From the NCBI GenBank assembly GCA_030386875.1, contig CM059566.1:39964068-40028067 (forward strand): a DNA stretch of 64,000 nucleotides, in the 5' to 3' direction. The first letter of the stretch is position 1. Each line of letters opens with the position of its first letter. The translations under genes and the position numbers were made by a program. Under the pieces are notes generated by a model. The model worked only from the letters and a program-made list of their open reading frames with translations, was not told where the DNA came from and did not search any database. This document shows, piece after piece, positions 35,811 through 47,636 of the stretch. The DNA is from Morinoia aosen. Its lineage: Eukaryota; Arthropoda; Malacostraca; Amphipoda; Talitridae.

Positions 35811-36424
35811 AAATTATGTACCACGGAAATCACGTATTATGGAAATCACGTATCATGGAAATCACGTATCATGGAAATCACGTATCATGAAAATCACGTA
35901 TCATGAAAATCACGTATCATGGAAATCACGTATCACGGAAATCACGTATCATTGAAATCACGTATCATGGAAATCACGTATCATGGAAATCACGTATCAC
36001 GGAAATCACGTATCATTGAAATCACGTATCATGGAAATCACGTATCACGGAAATCCCGTATCATGGAAATCACGTATCACGGAAATCACGTATCATGGAA
36101 ATCACGTATCATGGAAATCACGTATCACGGAAATCACGTATCATTGAAATCACGTATCATGGAAATCACGTATCACGGAAATCACGTATCATTGAAATCA
36201 CGTATCATTGAAATCACTTATCATTGAAATGACGTATCATGGAAATCACGTATCATGGAAATCCCGTATCATGGAAATCACGTATCATGGAAATCACGTA
36301 TCATGGAAATCACGTATCATGGAAATCACGTATCATGGAAATCACGTATCATGTAAATCACGTATCATGGAAATCACGTATCATGAAAATCACGTCTCAA
36401 GGATACCCAGTATCATGGAAATCA
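35811..36424. repeat. 16-bp minisatellite, about 38 units
   Basis: The unit is ATGGAAATCACGTATC, with ACGGAAATC, ATTGAAATC and ATGAAAATC variants. ACGGAAATCACGTATC, then ATTGAAATC, recurs in a regular pattern near 35,930-36,200, suggesting a small higher-order unit. Confidence 0.95.
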
Positions 36425-36552
36425 TGCATCTATCATATAGGAAAGCTTGGTATTAACTTTATCGAAGGCACTTAAGTCTACGGACCAGCAGACCTAAGCC
36501 ATTTGCTATCACGGTAGACTCTGGGGTAGGCCTTGTATCTCGGTAGATTTGA

Positions 36553-36566
36553 TATCTACGTAGATA
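36553..36566. other. 14-nt perfect palindrome
   Basis: TATCTACGTAGATA, with another GTAGATAC just beside it. No function assigned. Confidence 0.6.
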
Positions 36567-36603
36567 CTGTAGATACACAACAAAACTCGCCCGCTTTGTA
36601 CCT

Positions 36604-36900
36604 TGCCCACTTGTAACTTGACCCACCGGATCTATTTAGTGTGCTGCCCACCAGTAGCTGAGCTCACAGGACTGATTTAGTGTGCTGCCCACCAGTAGCT
36701 GAGCTCACTGTAGTGGTTTAGTGTGCTGCCCACCTGTAGCTGAGCTCACTGGATTAGTTTAGTGTGCCGCCCACCTGTAGCTGAGCTCACTGGATTGGTT
36801 GAGTGTGCTGTCCACCAGTAGCTGAGCTCACTGGATTGGTTTAGTTTGCTGCCCACCAGCAGTTCCACCTCCCGGAATTGATATTGTGCAGCCCACCAGC
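36604..36900. repeat. 41-bp array, about 7 units
   Basis: The unit contains GCTGCCCACCAGTAGCTGAG, CTCACTGGATTGGTTTAGTG and close variants. The outer copies are degraded. Confidence 0.9.
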
Positions 36901-37543
36901 AGCTTAGTCCACTACAACTGTAATCACATCAGTGCACCCTCTATCAAATTGACCTATGAGACTGCTCAACTAATGTGTTGCCCGCTATTTTAGCACGTCG
37001 ACTGCGATGGCTTAAACTGAAGTTAATATTGAACTTAAATATCAAGTCGACTGTAGTAAAGAATTTTGAAAACAGCAAAGATAAACTGCCTTTATTTGGC
37101 TGTGGTTAAGTAATTCTGAAAATTGATCTTGTCATTACTTGTCGCTCAGCTGCATGATGACAATTCCCTCCGTGTACACCGGCGGCTCACACCCGACCAG
37201 CGAGTCATCGCACATTGGAACAATTCCGTATAATTTGCAGGCATTTATTATACGTTGAGCGCACTCAGTCACAGCTAATCACGCTGAAATCGTTCCAGGT
37301 GCATGTGTGTCGAAAACATAAAGCGACTGGTGAGGTGAAAATTGATTTAATTTGCTGAAGATAAACCTCAAATGTCGCATGTCGAAATGAAGGTTTACGA
37401 GTTATTCGTATCCGTTTCTTCGTTTACCAGAAGCAAAAAGAGTTGTAGTTTACTCTGAAATGGAGCGTCAGATACAGCAGACACTGACGCGAAAACCACA
37501 TTTGGTCGTGCGGGCAGTGACGTCACAACTTTCTTTTGGCCTG
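36901..37543. other. Unique spacer, no gene seen
   Basis: No domain or structure recognised before the 43-bp array. Confidence 0.45.
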
Positions 37544-40500
37544 CTGTCTACACTCTACCCGTTTACCGCACCTGGTTACTCTCTACCCCTCTACTCTCTA
37601 CCTGTTGACCGCACCTGGTTACTGTCTACCCCTCTACTCTCTACCTGTTGACCGCACCTGGTTACTGTCTACCCCTCTACTCTCTACCTGTTGACCGCAC
37701 CTGGTTACTGTCTACCCCTCTACTCTCTACCTGTTGACCGCACCTGGTTACTGTCTACCCCTCTACTCTCTACCTGTTGACCGCATCTGGTTACTGTCTA
37801 CCTCTCTACTCTCTACCCGTTTACCGCACCTGGTTACTGTCTACCTCTCTACTCTCTACCTGTTGACCGCACCTGGTTACTGTCTACCCCTCTACTCTCT
37901 ACCCGTTTACCGCACCTGGTTACTGTCTACCCCTCTACTCTCTACCTGTTGACCGCACCTGGTTACTGTCTACCCCTCTACTCTCTACCTGTTGACCGCA
38001 CCTGGTTACTGTTTACCTCTCTACTCTCTACCTGTTGACCGCACCTGGTTACTGTCTACCCCTCTACTCTCTACCTGTTGACCGCACCTGGTTACTGTCC
38101 ACCCCTCTACTCTCTACCCGTTGACCGCATCTGGTTACTGTCCACCCCTCTACTCTCTACCCCTTGACCGCATCTGGTTACTGTCCACCCCTCTACTCTC
38201 TACCCGTTGACCGCATCTGGTTACTGTCTACCCCTCTACTCTCTCCCCGTTGACCGCACCTGGTTACTGTCCACCCCTCTACTCTCTACCCGTTGACCGC
38301 ATCTGGTTACTGTCCACCCCTCTACTCTCTACCCGTTGACCGCATCTGGTTACTGTCCACCCCTCTACTCTCTACCCGTTTACCGCATCTGGTTACTGTC
38401 CACCCCTCTACTCTCTACCCGTTGACCGCATCTGGTTACTGTCCACCCCTCTACTCTCTACCTGTTGACCGCATCTGGTTACTGTCCACCCCTCTACTCT
38501 CTACCTGTTGACCGCACCTGGTTACTGTCCACCCCTCTACTCTCTACCCGTTGACCGCATCTGGTTACTGTCCATTCCTCTACTCTCTACCCGTTGACCG
38601 CATCTGGTTACTGTCCACCCCTCTACTCTCTACCCGTTGACCGCATCTGGTTACTGTCCACCCCTCTACTCTCTACCTGTTGACCGCATCTGGTTACTGT
38701 CCACCCCTCTACTCTCTACCCGTTGACCGCATCTGGTTACTGTCCACCCCTCTACTCTCTACCCGTTGACCGCATCTGGTTACTGTCCACCCCTCTACTC
38801 TCTACCCGTTGACCGCATCTGGTTACTGTCCACCCCTCTACTCTCTACCTGTTGACCGCATCTGGTTACTGTCCACCCCTCTACTCTCTACCCGTTGACC
38901 GCATCTGGTTACTGTCCACCCCTCTACTCTCTACCTGTTGACCGCATCTGGTTACTGTCCACCCCTCTACTCTCTACCCGTTGACCGCATCTGGTTACTG
39001 TCCACCCCTCTACTCTCTACCCGTTGACCGCATCTGGTTACTGTCCACCCCTCTACTCTCTACCTGTTGACCGCACCTGGTTACTGTCCACCCCTCTACT
39101 CTCTACCTGTTGACCGCATCTGGTTACTGTCCACCCCTCTACTCTCTACCCGTTGACCGCATCTGGTTACTGTCCACCCCTCTACTCTCTACCCGTTGAC
39201 CGCATCTGGTTACTGTCCACCCCTCTACTCTCTACCCGTTGACCGCATCTGGTTACTGTCCACCCCTCTACTCTCTACCCGTTGACCGCATCTGGTTACT
39301 GTCCACCCCTCTACTCTCTACCTGTTGACCGCATCTGGTTACTGTCTACCTCTCTACTCTCTACCCGTTGACCGCATCTGGTTACTGTCTACCCCTCTAC
39401 TCTCTACCCGTTGACCGCATCTGGTTACTGTCCACCCCTCTACTCTCTACCTGTTGACCGCATCTGGTTACTGTCCACCCCTCTACTCTCTACCCGTTGA
39501 CCGCATCTGGTTACTGTCCACCCCTCTACTCTCTACCTGTTGACCGCATCTGGTTACTGTCCACCCCTCTACTCTCTACCCGTTGACCGCATCTGGTTAC
39601 TGTCCACCCCTCTACTCTCTACCTGTTGACCGCATCTGGTTACTGTCCACCCCTCTACTCTCTACCTGTTGACCGCATCTGGTTACTGTCCACCCCTCTA
39701 CTCTCTACCTGTTGACCGCACCTGGTTACTGTCCACCCCTCTACTCTCTACCCGTTGACCGCATCTGGTTACTGTCCATTCCTCTACTCTCTACCCGTTG
39801 ACCGCATCTGGTTACTGTCCACCCCTCTACTCTCTACCCGTTGACCGCATCTGGTTACTGTCCACCCCTCTACTCTCTACCTGTTGACCGCATCTGGTTA
39901 CTGTCCACCCCTCTACTCTCTACCCGTTGACCGCATCTGGTTACTGTCCACCCCTCTACTCTCTACCCGTTGACCGCATCTGGTTACTGTCCACCCCTCT
40001 ACTCTCTACCCGTTGACCGCATCTGGTTACTGTCCACCCCTCTACTCTCTACCTGTTGACCGCATCTGGTTACTGTCCACCCCTCTACTCTCTACCCGTT
40101 GACCGCATCTGGTTACTGTCCACCCCTCTACTCTCTACCTGTTGACCGCATCTGGTTACTGTCCACCCCTCTACTCTCTACCCGTTGACCGCATCTGGTT
40201 ACTGTCCACCCCTCTACTCTCTACCCGTTGACCGCATCTGGTTACTGTCCACCCCTCTACTCTCTACCTGTTGACCGCACCTGGTTACTGTCCACCCCTC
40301 TACTCTCTACCTGTTGACCGCATCTGGTTACTGTCCACCCCTCTACTCTCTACCCGTTGACCGCATCTGGTTACTGTCCACCCCTCTACTCTCTACCCGT
40401 TGACCGCATCTGGTTACTGTCCACCCCTCTACTCTCTACCCGTTGACCGCATCTGGTTACTGTCCACCCCTCTACTCTCTACCCGTTGACCGCATCTGGT

Positions 40501-40710
40501 TACTGTCCACCCCTCTACTCTCTACCTGTTGACCGCATCTGGTTACTGTCTACCTCTCTACTCTCTACCCGTTGACCGCATCTGGTTACTGTCTACCCCT
40601 CTACTCTCTACCCGTTGACCGCATCTGGTTACTGTCTACCTCTCTACTCTCTACCGGTTGACTGCACCTGGTTACTGTCTACCCCTTCTACTCTCTACCC
40701 GTTGACCCCA
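37544..40710. repeat. 43-bp minisatellite, about 73 units, with a 1,204-bp (28-unit) higher-order repeat
   Basis: The unit contains TCTCTACCCGTTGACCGCAT and CTGGTTACTGTCCACCCCTC. Left units prefer CTGTCTACC, CCTGTTGACC and GCACCTGG. Right units prefer CTGTCCACC, CCCGTTGACC and GCATCTGG. Rare variants recur exactly 1,204 bp apart: CCATTCC at 38,573 and 39,777; GCACCTGG at 38,514/39,718 and 39,073/40,277; TACCTCTCTAC at 39,347/40,551. About 38,440-39,431 matches about 39,644-40,635. Short open frames (60-72 codons) are repeat-derived. Confidence 0.97.
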
Positions 40711-40776
40711 CGATAACATACATATTTGAAGACCTCTAGAAGATTTAGTCTTAGCAAGATGATTCTCGGTAAGAAA

Positions 40777-41041
40777 GAATAAAGGGTACCTGCCTATTAT
40801 AGTGTGAGGTCTACCGCCATATGTTCCCTCCCAAGTGCAGTTTGAGATGTACAAATTCAGTGTTTATCGCCAAATTGAATGTATGGAAGTAAGTATTATC
40901 CATAAGTAACCTGACCTTACCATAAGTAACCTAACTTAACTCAGTACTAGCTAGAGGTAGACCTCACGCTATAGTACTAGCTAGAGGTAGACCTCATGCT
41001 ATAGTGCGGTAGACCTCTCACTCTAGCAGCACCGAATAAAG
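40777..41041. mobile_element. MITE family M1, copy A, with 8-bp TSD
   Basis: The 249-bp element (40,785-41,033) is flanked by the perfect 8-bp direct repeat GAATAAAG (40,777-40,784 and 41,034-41,041). The inverted ends are GGTACCTGCC...GTGAGGTCTACCGCC and the complement of GGTGCTGCTAGAGTGAG. An 8-bp TSD and GGTGCTGC-type tips suggest an hAT-derived MITE. Near the right end a TAGCTAGAGGTAGACCTCA module is present twice. The middle holds TCCATAAGTAACCTGACCTT and a close repeat of it. No coding capacity. Confidence 0.8.
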
Positions 41042-41673
41042 TCGCCCTAATAAAATGAGTTATTTAGCCTTGGACGCGAGAGACGCGAAGCAACACCGTG
41101 GGCACGATTAGGCCTCGGCTACTTGAAATATTCTTTAGATATTGCTACTCGGGAGTTTTATAGCGTCTTTAAACTTATTTTACGAATGCAGTTCAATGTT
41201 ACTGACCAACGCAAAAATATGATAGAATGAGACCAACTGTAATTCGTATTTGAAAATTAAATCCAAAATGTGTGACATTTTCTTCTCACGTAGGCGTAGC
41301 ATTTATTCTAAAGCAGGAAATGAGGAATAAAGCTAAGGAGCGCAGAAAAAGTCATTCCACAGCACAAATAGATATGTAAATAAAAACGCTAAAATTTGTG
41401 TAGGTGCAAGCATTCTTCTAAGACTTGATTAGCAAAAATCTCACTGTGTAACTAAACCCAAGCGCGAAACACAGCAGAGATATAGAAGAATAAGGAAAAC
41501 ATCACTGAAGTGGATCAGATGTAGCAGAAATAAGTCCCGCAAAAAATAGCGTAGCTAAGTTAGCTACCGTAACCTGAAATTTCAACCTCTTGCCCGGGTT
41601 ACTAGGACAAGTGTTAACTCGTCTCTACCTGATATATCTTCTCCGGAGTGCGACGAGAGAACTATGTAGCTCG
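41042..41673. other. Unique spacer, no gene seen
   Basis: AT-rich with no recognisable feature. Confidence 0.45.
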
Positions 41674-42020
41674 AAGATTAAATGTTAGTTAAAGCCACAC
41701 TATTCGCAACGAAGGCGTTCCAAGGAGAGGAAGGCCCATTTAGTGTGGAGTTAAGGAAATGCTGAATCTACGCACAAAGTGCAAAGAAACAGTAAGTTCA
41801 GAAAGAAGTTCATGAGACGAGATCAAAGTTAAAGAATATAGTGATAAGTGCTGAAAAATATGACAGCAGTGAAGCGAAAAAAGATGGTCCGTAACAAAAC
41901 CAAATCTTATATCATTTCAATAAAAGAAAGGCCTACCTAACCTTTAACTCGGGACCTCACATACTCCCGAAGGAAGCGCTTATTTTCACAAATACAATAG
42001 TTGTATCTCCATGAGGGGAG
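41674..42020 (-). mobile_element. SINE-like family S1, near-complete copy
   Basis: Runs from the simple-tail end (GATTAAATGTTAGTTAAAGCC) through CGTTCCAAGGAGAGGAAGG, AGAAACAGTAAGTTCAGAAA, ATTTCAATAAAAG and AGGCCTACCTAACCTTTAAC to the ATGAGGGG end. Its length and order of blocks match 51,524-51,891. No clean TSD can be read, so it is older or eroded. Confidence 0.78.
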
Positions 42021-42809
42021 CTAGTTCAATAGGCTACGTATTTCAATGTTTCCTTCAAAAGGTCACTAAAGAAGAGATATCAATTGTTGTGAAAGATTCA
42101 GCCGTCACTTTATTTCTCTGGAATTAAAGTCTTTTGCCTTCGAAAGAATAATTTCTTATGAATGGTACCAGGGACTTTGATCTACACAGCAAAACAGCGC
42201 ATACTGTAACTTTCCTAACGCTAAATTTCTTCAACCTCTCTCTAAAAACGTGATCGATGATTTTTGACGTTGATTTTATGAAGCTTTCGCTGGTTGTAAA
42301 GAACGATCATTCTCTGTAATCGAGTAAATCGTTCTCACAGAGCTACATCGCAGTGTTTACGCAAGAACTGGCACAGGCAATCTCACGAGCAACACCGAGT
42401 TGATGTTAGCCAAAACTCGAGGCAGTCTTCTGTGGTTCCTAGAAATGAGATTTTGTGTGATCTCTCAAGCACCATCTCGCCTAGTTCACACGAAGCTATT
42501 GAATTACACACGCTCAAAAATAGACGCGTCAATGCTAAACTAACACTTGAAGTTTGCAAAGATTTCTTGGGTTATGAGGAACAAGTTTCCGACAACTGAA
42601 CTAATGAAGTCACGTCAAAAACACCTAGAACACACACTGCTTTTTCAAAAACACATGTGCAGTACAGAATAGAGGTACATTTCTAAACCTTCCCTTGAGG
42701 TGTGCCAAGGTTCAGGGTGACATTAATTCGCTTGACATGCAGTAGCCGGAACTGAAGTTTTTGTGGTGCACGGTCACCGAAATATTGAGCGCCAACTACA
42801 CAAGCAACA
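42021..42809. other. Spacer upstream of a weak open frame
   Basis: Unique DNA without recognisable promoter motifs. A second short frame (42,761-42,982, plus strand) overlaps the candidate below in another phase. Confidence 0.4.
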
Positions 42810-43175
42810 ATGGAAGCGCGTGGCCTAAACATCGTGCAGAAGAAGGCTGCCAAGCTTCACAAGTCGTGGGTCTGTTTAGTGCTTGTGACGAGAATACGCA
42901 GCGACCGACGTCACGTTTTTTTCGGCATCTCAAAGATCAAGAGAAGACGCGAGTGTGGTTGGCTTCATGCACTCTCCCGTGATATGCAGCAGCGTGCTAG
43001 AGATAGATATGGCCCGTCTTATTCTGCATTACACAGTTCTCTGTTTTCGTGTTCCTTGGAAGCTAAGTCACGAGGTCTGTTGAATTTTTTAGCGCGTGTG
43101 GCAGAACACGTTTTTGCGAATTCTGAAAGTATACGTTTTGTGCAGGCTTTGGTGAGGGCATTGGAGAACAGTTGA
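42810..43175 (+). CDS. Unrecognised 121-codon open frame, possible gene or element relic
   Basis: This is one of the few open frames over 100 codons that is not made of repeats. It starts ATGGAAGCGCG. The product is basic, with KIKRRRECGWLHALSRDMQQ at about residues 42-61, a Ser-rich middle and a Leu/Ala-rich end. A polyadenylation signal AATAAA lies at 43,217-43,222, about 40 bp after the stop, followed by a second AATAAA-like run. I see no signal peptide, membrane segment or known domain. The size, basic character and single exon would suit a decayed transposon or a short domesticated frame. Chance is also possible. Confidence 0.3.
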   Translation: MEARGLNIVQKKAAKLHKSWVCLVLVTRIRSDRRHVFFGISKIKRRRECGWLHALSRDMQQRARDRYGPSYSALHSSLFSCSLEAKSRGLLNFLARVAEHVFANSESIRFVQALVRALENS

Positions 43176-44428
43176 AACTTTGTTCACACCCCGTCTGGAA
43201 ACACTGAAATGAGTCGAATAAATAAAAATGGTTTTAGACGATCGTGAAATTTTCGAAAGTCTTAAACTTCCAAGTTATTAGTTAGTGTCATTGGCAGTTT
43301 CAAAGTAAATTGCAGGTCCGAGACAGAAAACTGGTTCAGAAGATCGCCTTCAGAGCAAAATTGCATTAGTGAAAACTGATTTCTTGACTCGAAACGCTGG
43401 AAGAACCATGATGTTAAGAGAGTAAAGATAAATGTAGTAAGATAAGTATGCAGGGTAAATCTGCAGTACCTTCAAATAAATTTTTGCAAATGACACTTTT
43501 CATGAGCAGTCTCCGAATCCCATTAAGAACAAATGAACATATTTCATTTGTGCTATACAAGGAAGTGTCAATCAGTGCGAACTCTTTACACAGACCGCTG
43601 GAGCTAAGTAACTGCGCATGTTATTATCATCATTATTAGTAAGTTTACGACTCAGCCATCACATGCTATGTAAGGGAAGGGACCAATAGTATGGAGTGTA
43701 CAAAACAGAGAATCAATGCACAAGATGTGTTACAACACAGAATACCCTGCGTATGGAAACAGCTGCTGTGTGCGTCTAAACCCAAATTTTGCCTTGAAAA
43801 GGTTTGGAAAATCTGCAATGAGTCGCAACTATTTGATCAAATAAATACGTATTACTGACATATTAAGCTTTAAAACCGTGAGCCCTATAACGGCATTTGA
43901 AAGTACAATTATTTAGAATTTGAAGCTTTATTTTCTTTCATATAATCTGATTACTTTTACTCTCGCCGATTTGAGCAATGCATAGGTAAAAAAAATATAA
44001 TAATATTTTGTATCTGTATCCACGTGCTGAGTGGAGTAATTATGATGAGATGCGTGGAAAGGGAAAGCCAGTAATTTTTCATGGCCAGTTCGGAGACACG
44101 AGTTGGCAAAAAAAAAAAAAAAAATTTTAACAGATAGCTTAAGATTCTCACTGTCCTATAGCTGCATGATTTGTGTGCACGTCCCACTTTCAGTTCAGCC
44201 AGTCGCTAATATAGATTCCCAATTGAATAAATCATTAAGCTGCAGCGAGCTTAGATATCAATAATTTAAAAGGCAAGTACAGCGTCACTGCTGGATTAAC
44301 AAGTGCAGCCTCACAGTTTCGTTGTCTCTCATTACTTAATTGTTGTCCAAGTATTCTGAGGTGACAAATTTTGCCCTGCACTAAAGACGCGCGTTTGGCT
44401 GGTATGTCAAGTTATCCTGTTCTGCGTT
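43176..44428. other. Unique spacer, no gene seen
   Basis: AT-rich. Includes a 17-A run at about 44,108-44,124. Short frames look random. Confidence 0.45.
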
Positions 44429-44638
44429 GAGTGCTACGATAGCATGAGGTCTACCGCCATATATCGCCTACCTAGGTGCTGTTTCAGACGTACATATTAA
44501 ATGTTTATCGCCAAACTAAATGTATGGAAATAAGTAAAATCCACTACTTACCCAACCTAATCTAACCTTATGCTATGGTACTTGCTAGAGGTAGATCTCA
44601 GGCTATAGTGTGGTAGACCTCACGCTATTGCAGCACCC
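44429..44638. mobile_element. MITE family M1, copy B
   Basis: Left tip GAGTGCTACGATAGCATGAG, right tip complement of CAGGGTGCTGCAATAGCG. The internal GTGAGGTCTACC, GTTTATCGCCAAACTAAATG and TTGCTAGAGGTAGATCTCA blocks match copy A. No TSD is visible. Confidence 0.78.
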
Positions 44639-44867
44639 TGAAATGTATCTGGTCACACGATCGTTCACGCTCGGTCTCTGTCGTTCGTGCTTGGAAGGGT
44701 TCCGATTTTCGAACAATTTACGTTGTCATAGGGATCAAACTGGTGGCGTAATTTCCTTTAGTTAACTTAGCTACCGTACATGCTACAGAGCATAGCCAAG
44801 TCGACGTAGAAAAGCCCACGTTCCCAGTTGCACCACTACACCAGCGTTAATTCGAAGCTGCTTTGGC

Positions 44868-45021
44868 GTAGGTCGACCTCTAGCTGGTACTCTAGCGTGA
44901 GGTTGGGTTACTAATGGATATTCCTTATTTTTAAATTTAACGATAAACACTAAATTGGTACATCTCAAACTGCACTTGAGTAGGCGATATATGGCGGTAG
45001 ACCTCACGCTGTAGTAGCACC
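44868..45021. mobile_element. MITE family M1, copy C, inverted and truncated
   Basis: Opposite orientation to A and B. The right edge ATGGCGGTAGACCTCACGCT then GTAGTAGCACC is the family's outer tip. The left edge ends inside the GACCTCTAGCTGGTACT module. The adjoining bases CTTTATTG are the reverse complement of CAATAAAG, one base off the TSD of copy A, hinting at a preferred target or an extra conserved tip. Confidence 0.72.
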
Positions 45022-46337
45022 CTTTATTGTTTCAAAATACCGCGCCTCAAATCTAAGATGATGGGCTGCGGGATAGAAACGCTTTCTTGAAAGAAAAATA
45101 AAATAACTGGAGTACGACCTGCATAGAACGACTCATTTCCGCCATTGAAAATGGAAGGAAGAAAATGGTAATTCAAGAAGGAAGTACCGGAAATGATTCA
45201 ATATAGTCCTAGTGGGAGATTCATAGAATATGTATTGTCGCTACAGAAGTTGAACACAGGTAATTATAATTCGTTAAGAAGGGAAAATTGAAATAAGACT
45301 CGCATAAATTTAAAAGAGAAAATTGAAATGAGATCATCATGAATTAAGAAGAGGAAAAAATGCAAGTATAATTCTTATCGAAAATCTTCATTGCGCGCTT
45401 CAGAACCGAGGCAGCGTCGTTCAGCGTAATGCCTTCATTTGTTCTCTTCCCAGCATCAGAAAAGCTGTTTAATTAATGTTAGCTTAGCATGTTGTTCAAC
45501 CTTTTCCTCGTAAATTCATTCCACTGAGCTGAAGCATTTCTCTAAGTTAATAAACAAACCATGCGACTCATAATGGCGCGCATTAGGTGGTCACCAGCAA
45601 CTTATTTTATTAATGAATCAAATTAACAACATTGAACGGTTGAAGTTTTTCACTTGTTTATTTGAATTAATGCATTTATTTTAACTCGTGCTCTTGACCA
45701 CAAATTAATAGAATAAGAACGCATTTATTTCAAATGTGTCACATAACATTATACACATAGCATTATGCACAACACAATAACAGTGTGCTTTTGAAGTGTT
45801 TGATTTGACTTTACGCGTTTATTTTTAACAGTATTACATACATGTGTTAAATAGAAACGCATTGATTTCAAGTGTGCCGCATATTGAGAAACGCACTCGT
45901 TTGAAATGTGCCACATATTGTAGTTTAACAGAAAAAGGGTTAACTTTTACGAGTCTTGTGACTGGGACCAAAGCCTGCAGACACTCGTAAATATTGTTTT
46001 ATTGATCACACGCGCGCCAAAAAATTGCACACAAAACAGCCACTGACGATAAAATACATAGCAGCAAAAGTGAAGAGGTTGAACCAATCAGAGAGTCTGA
46101 TACGCACGATGTAGCGTACATTCGTACGGTTCAGTTATGAGGGCCAATTGTTATGAGCCGTTGGTGAAATAATATAAGAGGGTTCTTATGCTAAATATGT
46201 CAATTAAATCACATTGAAATTCACGTGTCAGTGACTGACAACGTTGTGGTGAAGAAAGCTCGCTCGATGTCCAATATCCTGTTAGCATCGTAAGCCACTT
46301 CCCACAGTTTTCTGGTACTTTAGCCGTCGGAAACTAC
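45022..46337. other. Unique spacer, no gene seen
   Basis: Loose repeats such as GAAACGCATT(G/T)ATTTCAA(G/A)TGTG.C.CATA occur three times between 45,715 and 45,920. No gene. Confidence 0.4.
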
Positions 46338-46838
46338 ATGCCCTCCACAAGTTGTGCTGTCACCCACAGGCTGGTAATTGTGTGTTTGAGTGTTTTATTA
46401 TCATTATCTTTTCTGAACATGTTCCCCGCGTATTGGGCCATATGCTTACTATTCGGTAAATTACTCATTCATGTACCGGTAAAAATGAATATTTCATCTG
46501 TTTCGCGGTCTTTTCAAGCACTAACTGTTATCATACGAGGTGGAATGTCACCGAGCAATTGCATTTTCATATTTCTTACGAAGGGCAAAAATGTAATACA
46601 ACAGTTAAGTCGATTTCCCAATTCTACTACTCACAATCTAACCAAGTCAACCGTTCACAACCGCGGAAATGCTGTGAACGTGTTAATTGCAAATTGGCTA
46701 ACTATTACTCGCACAAAGACAACTTGCGAGATCATATCTTGGTTATTTATCGACGTCGTACATAAACACCATTTCTGCAATATTGCAAATCCAGTTCAAA
46801 AGTTTCTTCTCTGTTTTCTATTTTGGCACCACAATTGA
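46338..46838 (+). other. 166-codon open frame overlapping a zinc-finger-like relic
   Basis: The 166-codon frame is hydrophobic near its start (LVIVCLSVLLSLSFLNMF), which could resemble a signal anchor. It has no known domain and its composition is consistent with chance. In another plus frame (46,559-46,765) residues around CCERVNCKLANYYSHKDNLRDH resemble a C2H2 finger tip (YSHKDNLRDH). The spacing is C-x4-C-x14-H and the last histidine is replaced by Tyr. If related, it is a decayed zinc-finger exon. Both readings are weak and mutually exclusive. Confidence 0.2.
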
Positions 46839-47636
46839 GCGCGAGCAAATCGTGCGTTTGCTTTAAGTTCAAATGGGCGTGAATGCAAGATGAGATCAAG
46901 ATTCTCGTGAAGGAAACACGATCTTCGAACCATTTCGCAGCCTTGCGCTTATTGTCCCTGGATTTCAGCGGAAATTATTTCAGTGAAGTAAGGCGATTTA
47001 AACTAAAGGTTTGTGCCTTAGATGAAAAATAATGAACTGAACATCATCAACCGTTTGTTTGATATCGATGAATTGCACGTGTTACAACAGGTCAGATGTT
47101 ATCATCTATTTATTATTCAGCCCGTCCCGAATAAATCAATAATGCTCTGAATTATACGAATGTCATAACCTCAAATGAAGAAAAAGTATATTTGAACAAT
47201 TCAACTCACAGGCACACGAAGCAAACGTTGCATGCCACAATCCACGCATTAGTTCCAGTAATGGACAGCATATTCACACCTGCGTTAAACAGCCCTACGA
47301 ATCAAACAAACCATTAAGCACAGATTGTCAAGAACCCAAACATCACGCACGATCACTCTACATACACACGTCCGCAGTGCCGTACCGCTCCAGAGTTTTA
47401 CTACCAAAATAACTCGAAAAGTTAACCTAAGGCGGGACCTTCCGGGCCCCGACGAGGACTAAAATTAGTGTTGGGTGGTAAATGGAGACAAGCACGCGTG
47501 GGTATGGAGGTTAATGATCCGACTTTAGGTTGTGGCGCTGGTAGCTCACGGTCAAACGGGCGGCAGCTTTTGAAGACAACTTTTGACGTCAGATATACGG
47601 TAGATGTGATTAGAGGCATCGATTGTGAGCTGAACG
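46839..47636. other. Spacer before the 15-bp array
   Basis: Unique. The GC content rises over the last 200 bp. No gene recognised. Confidence 0.4.
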
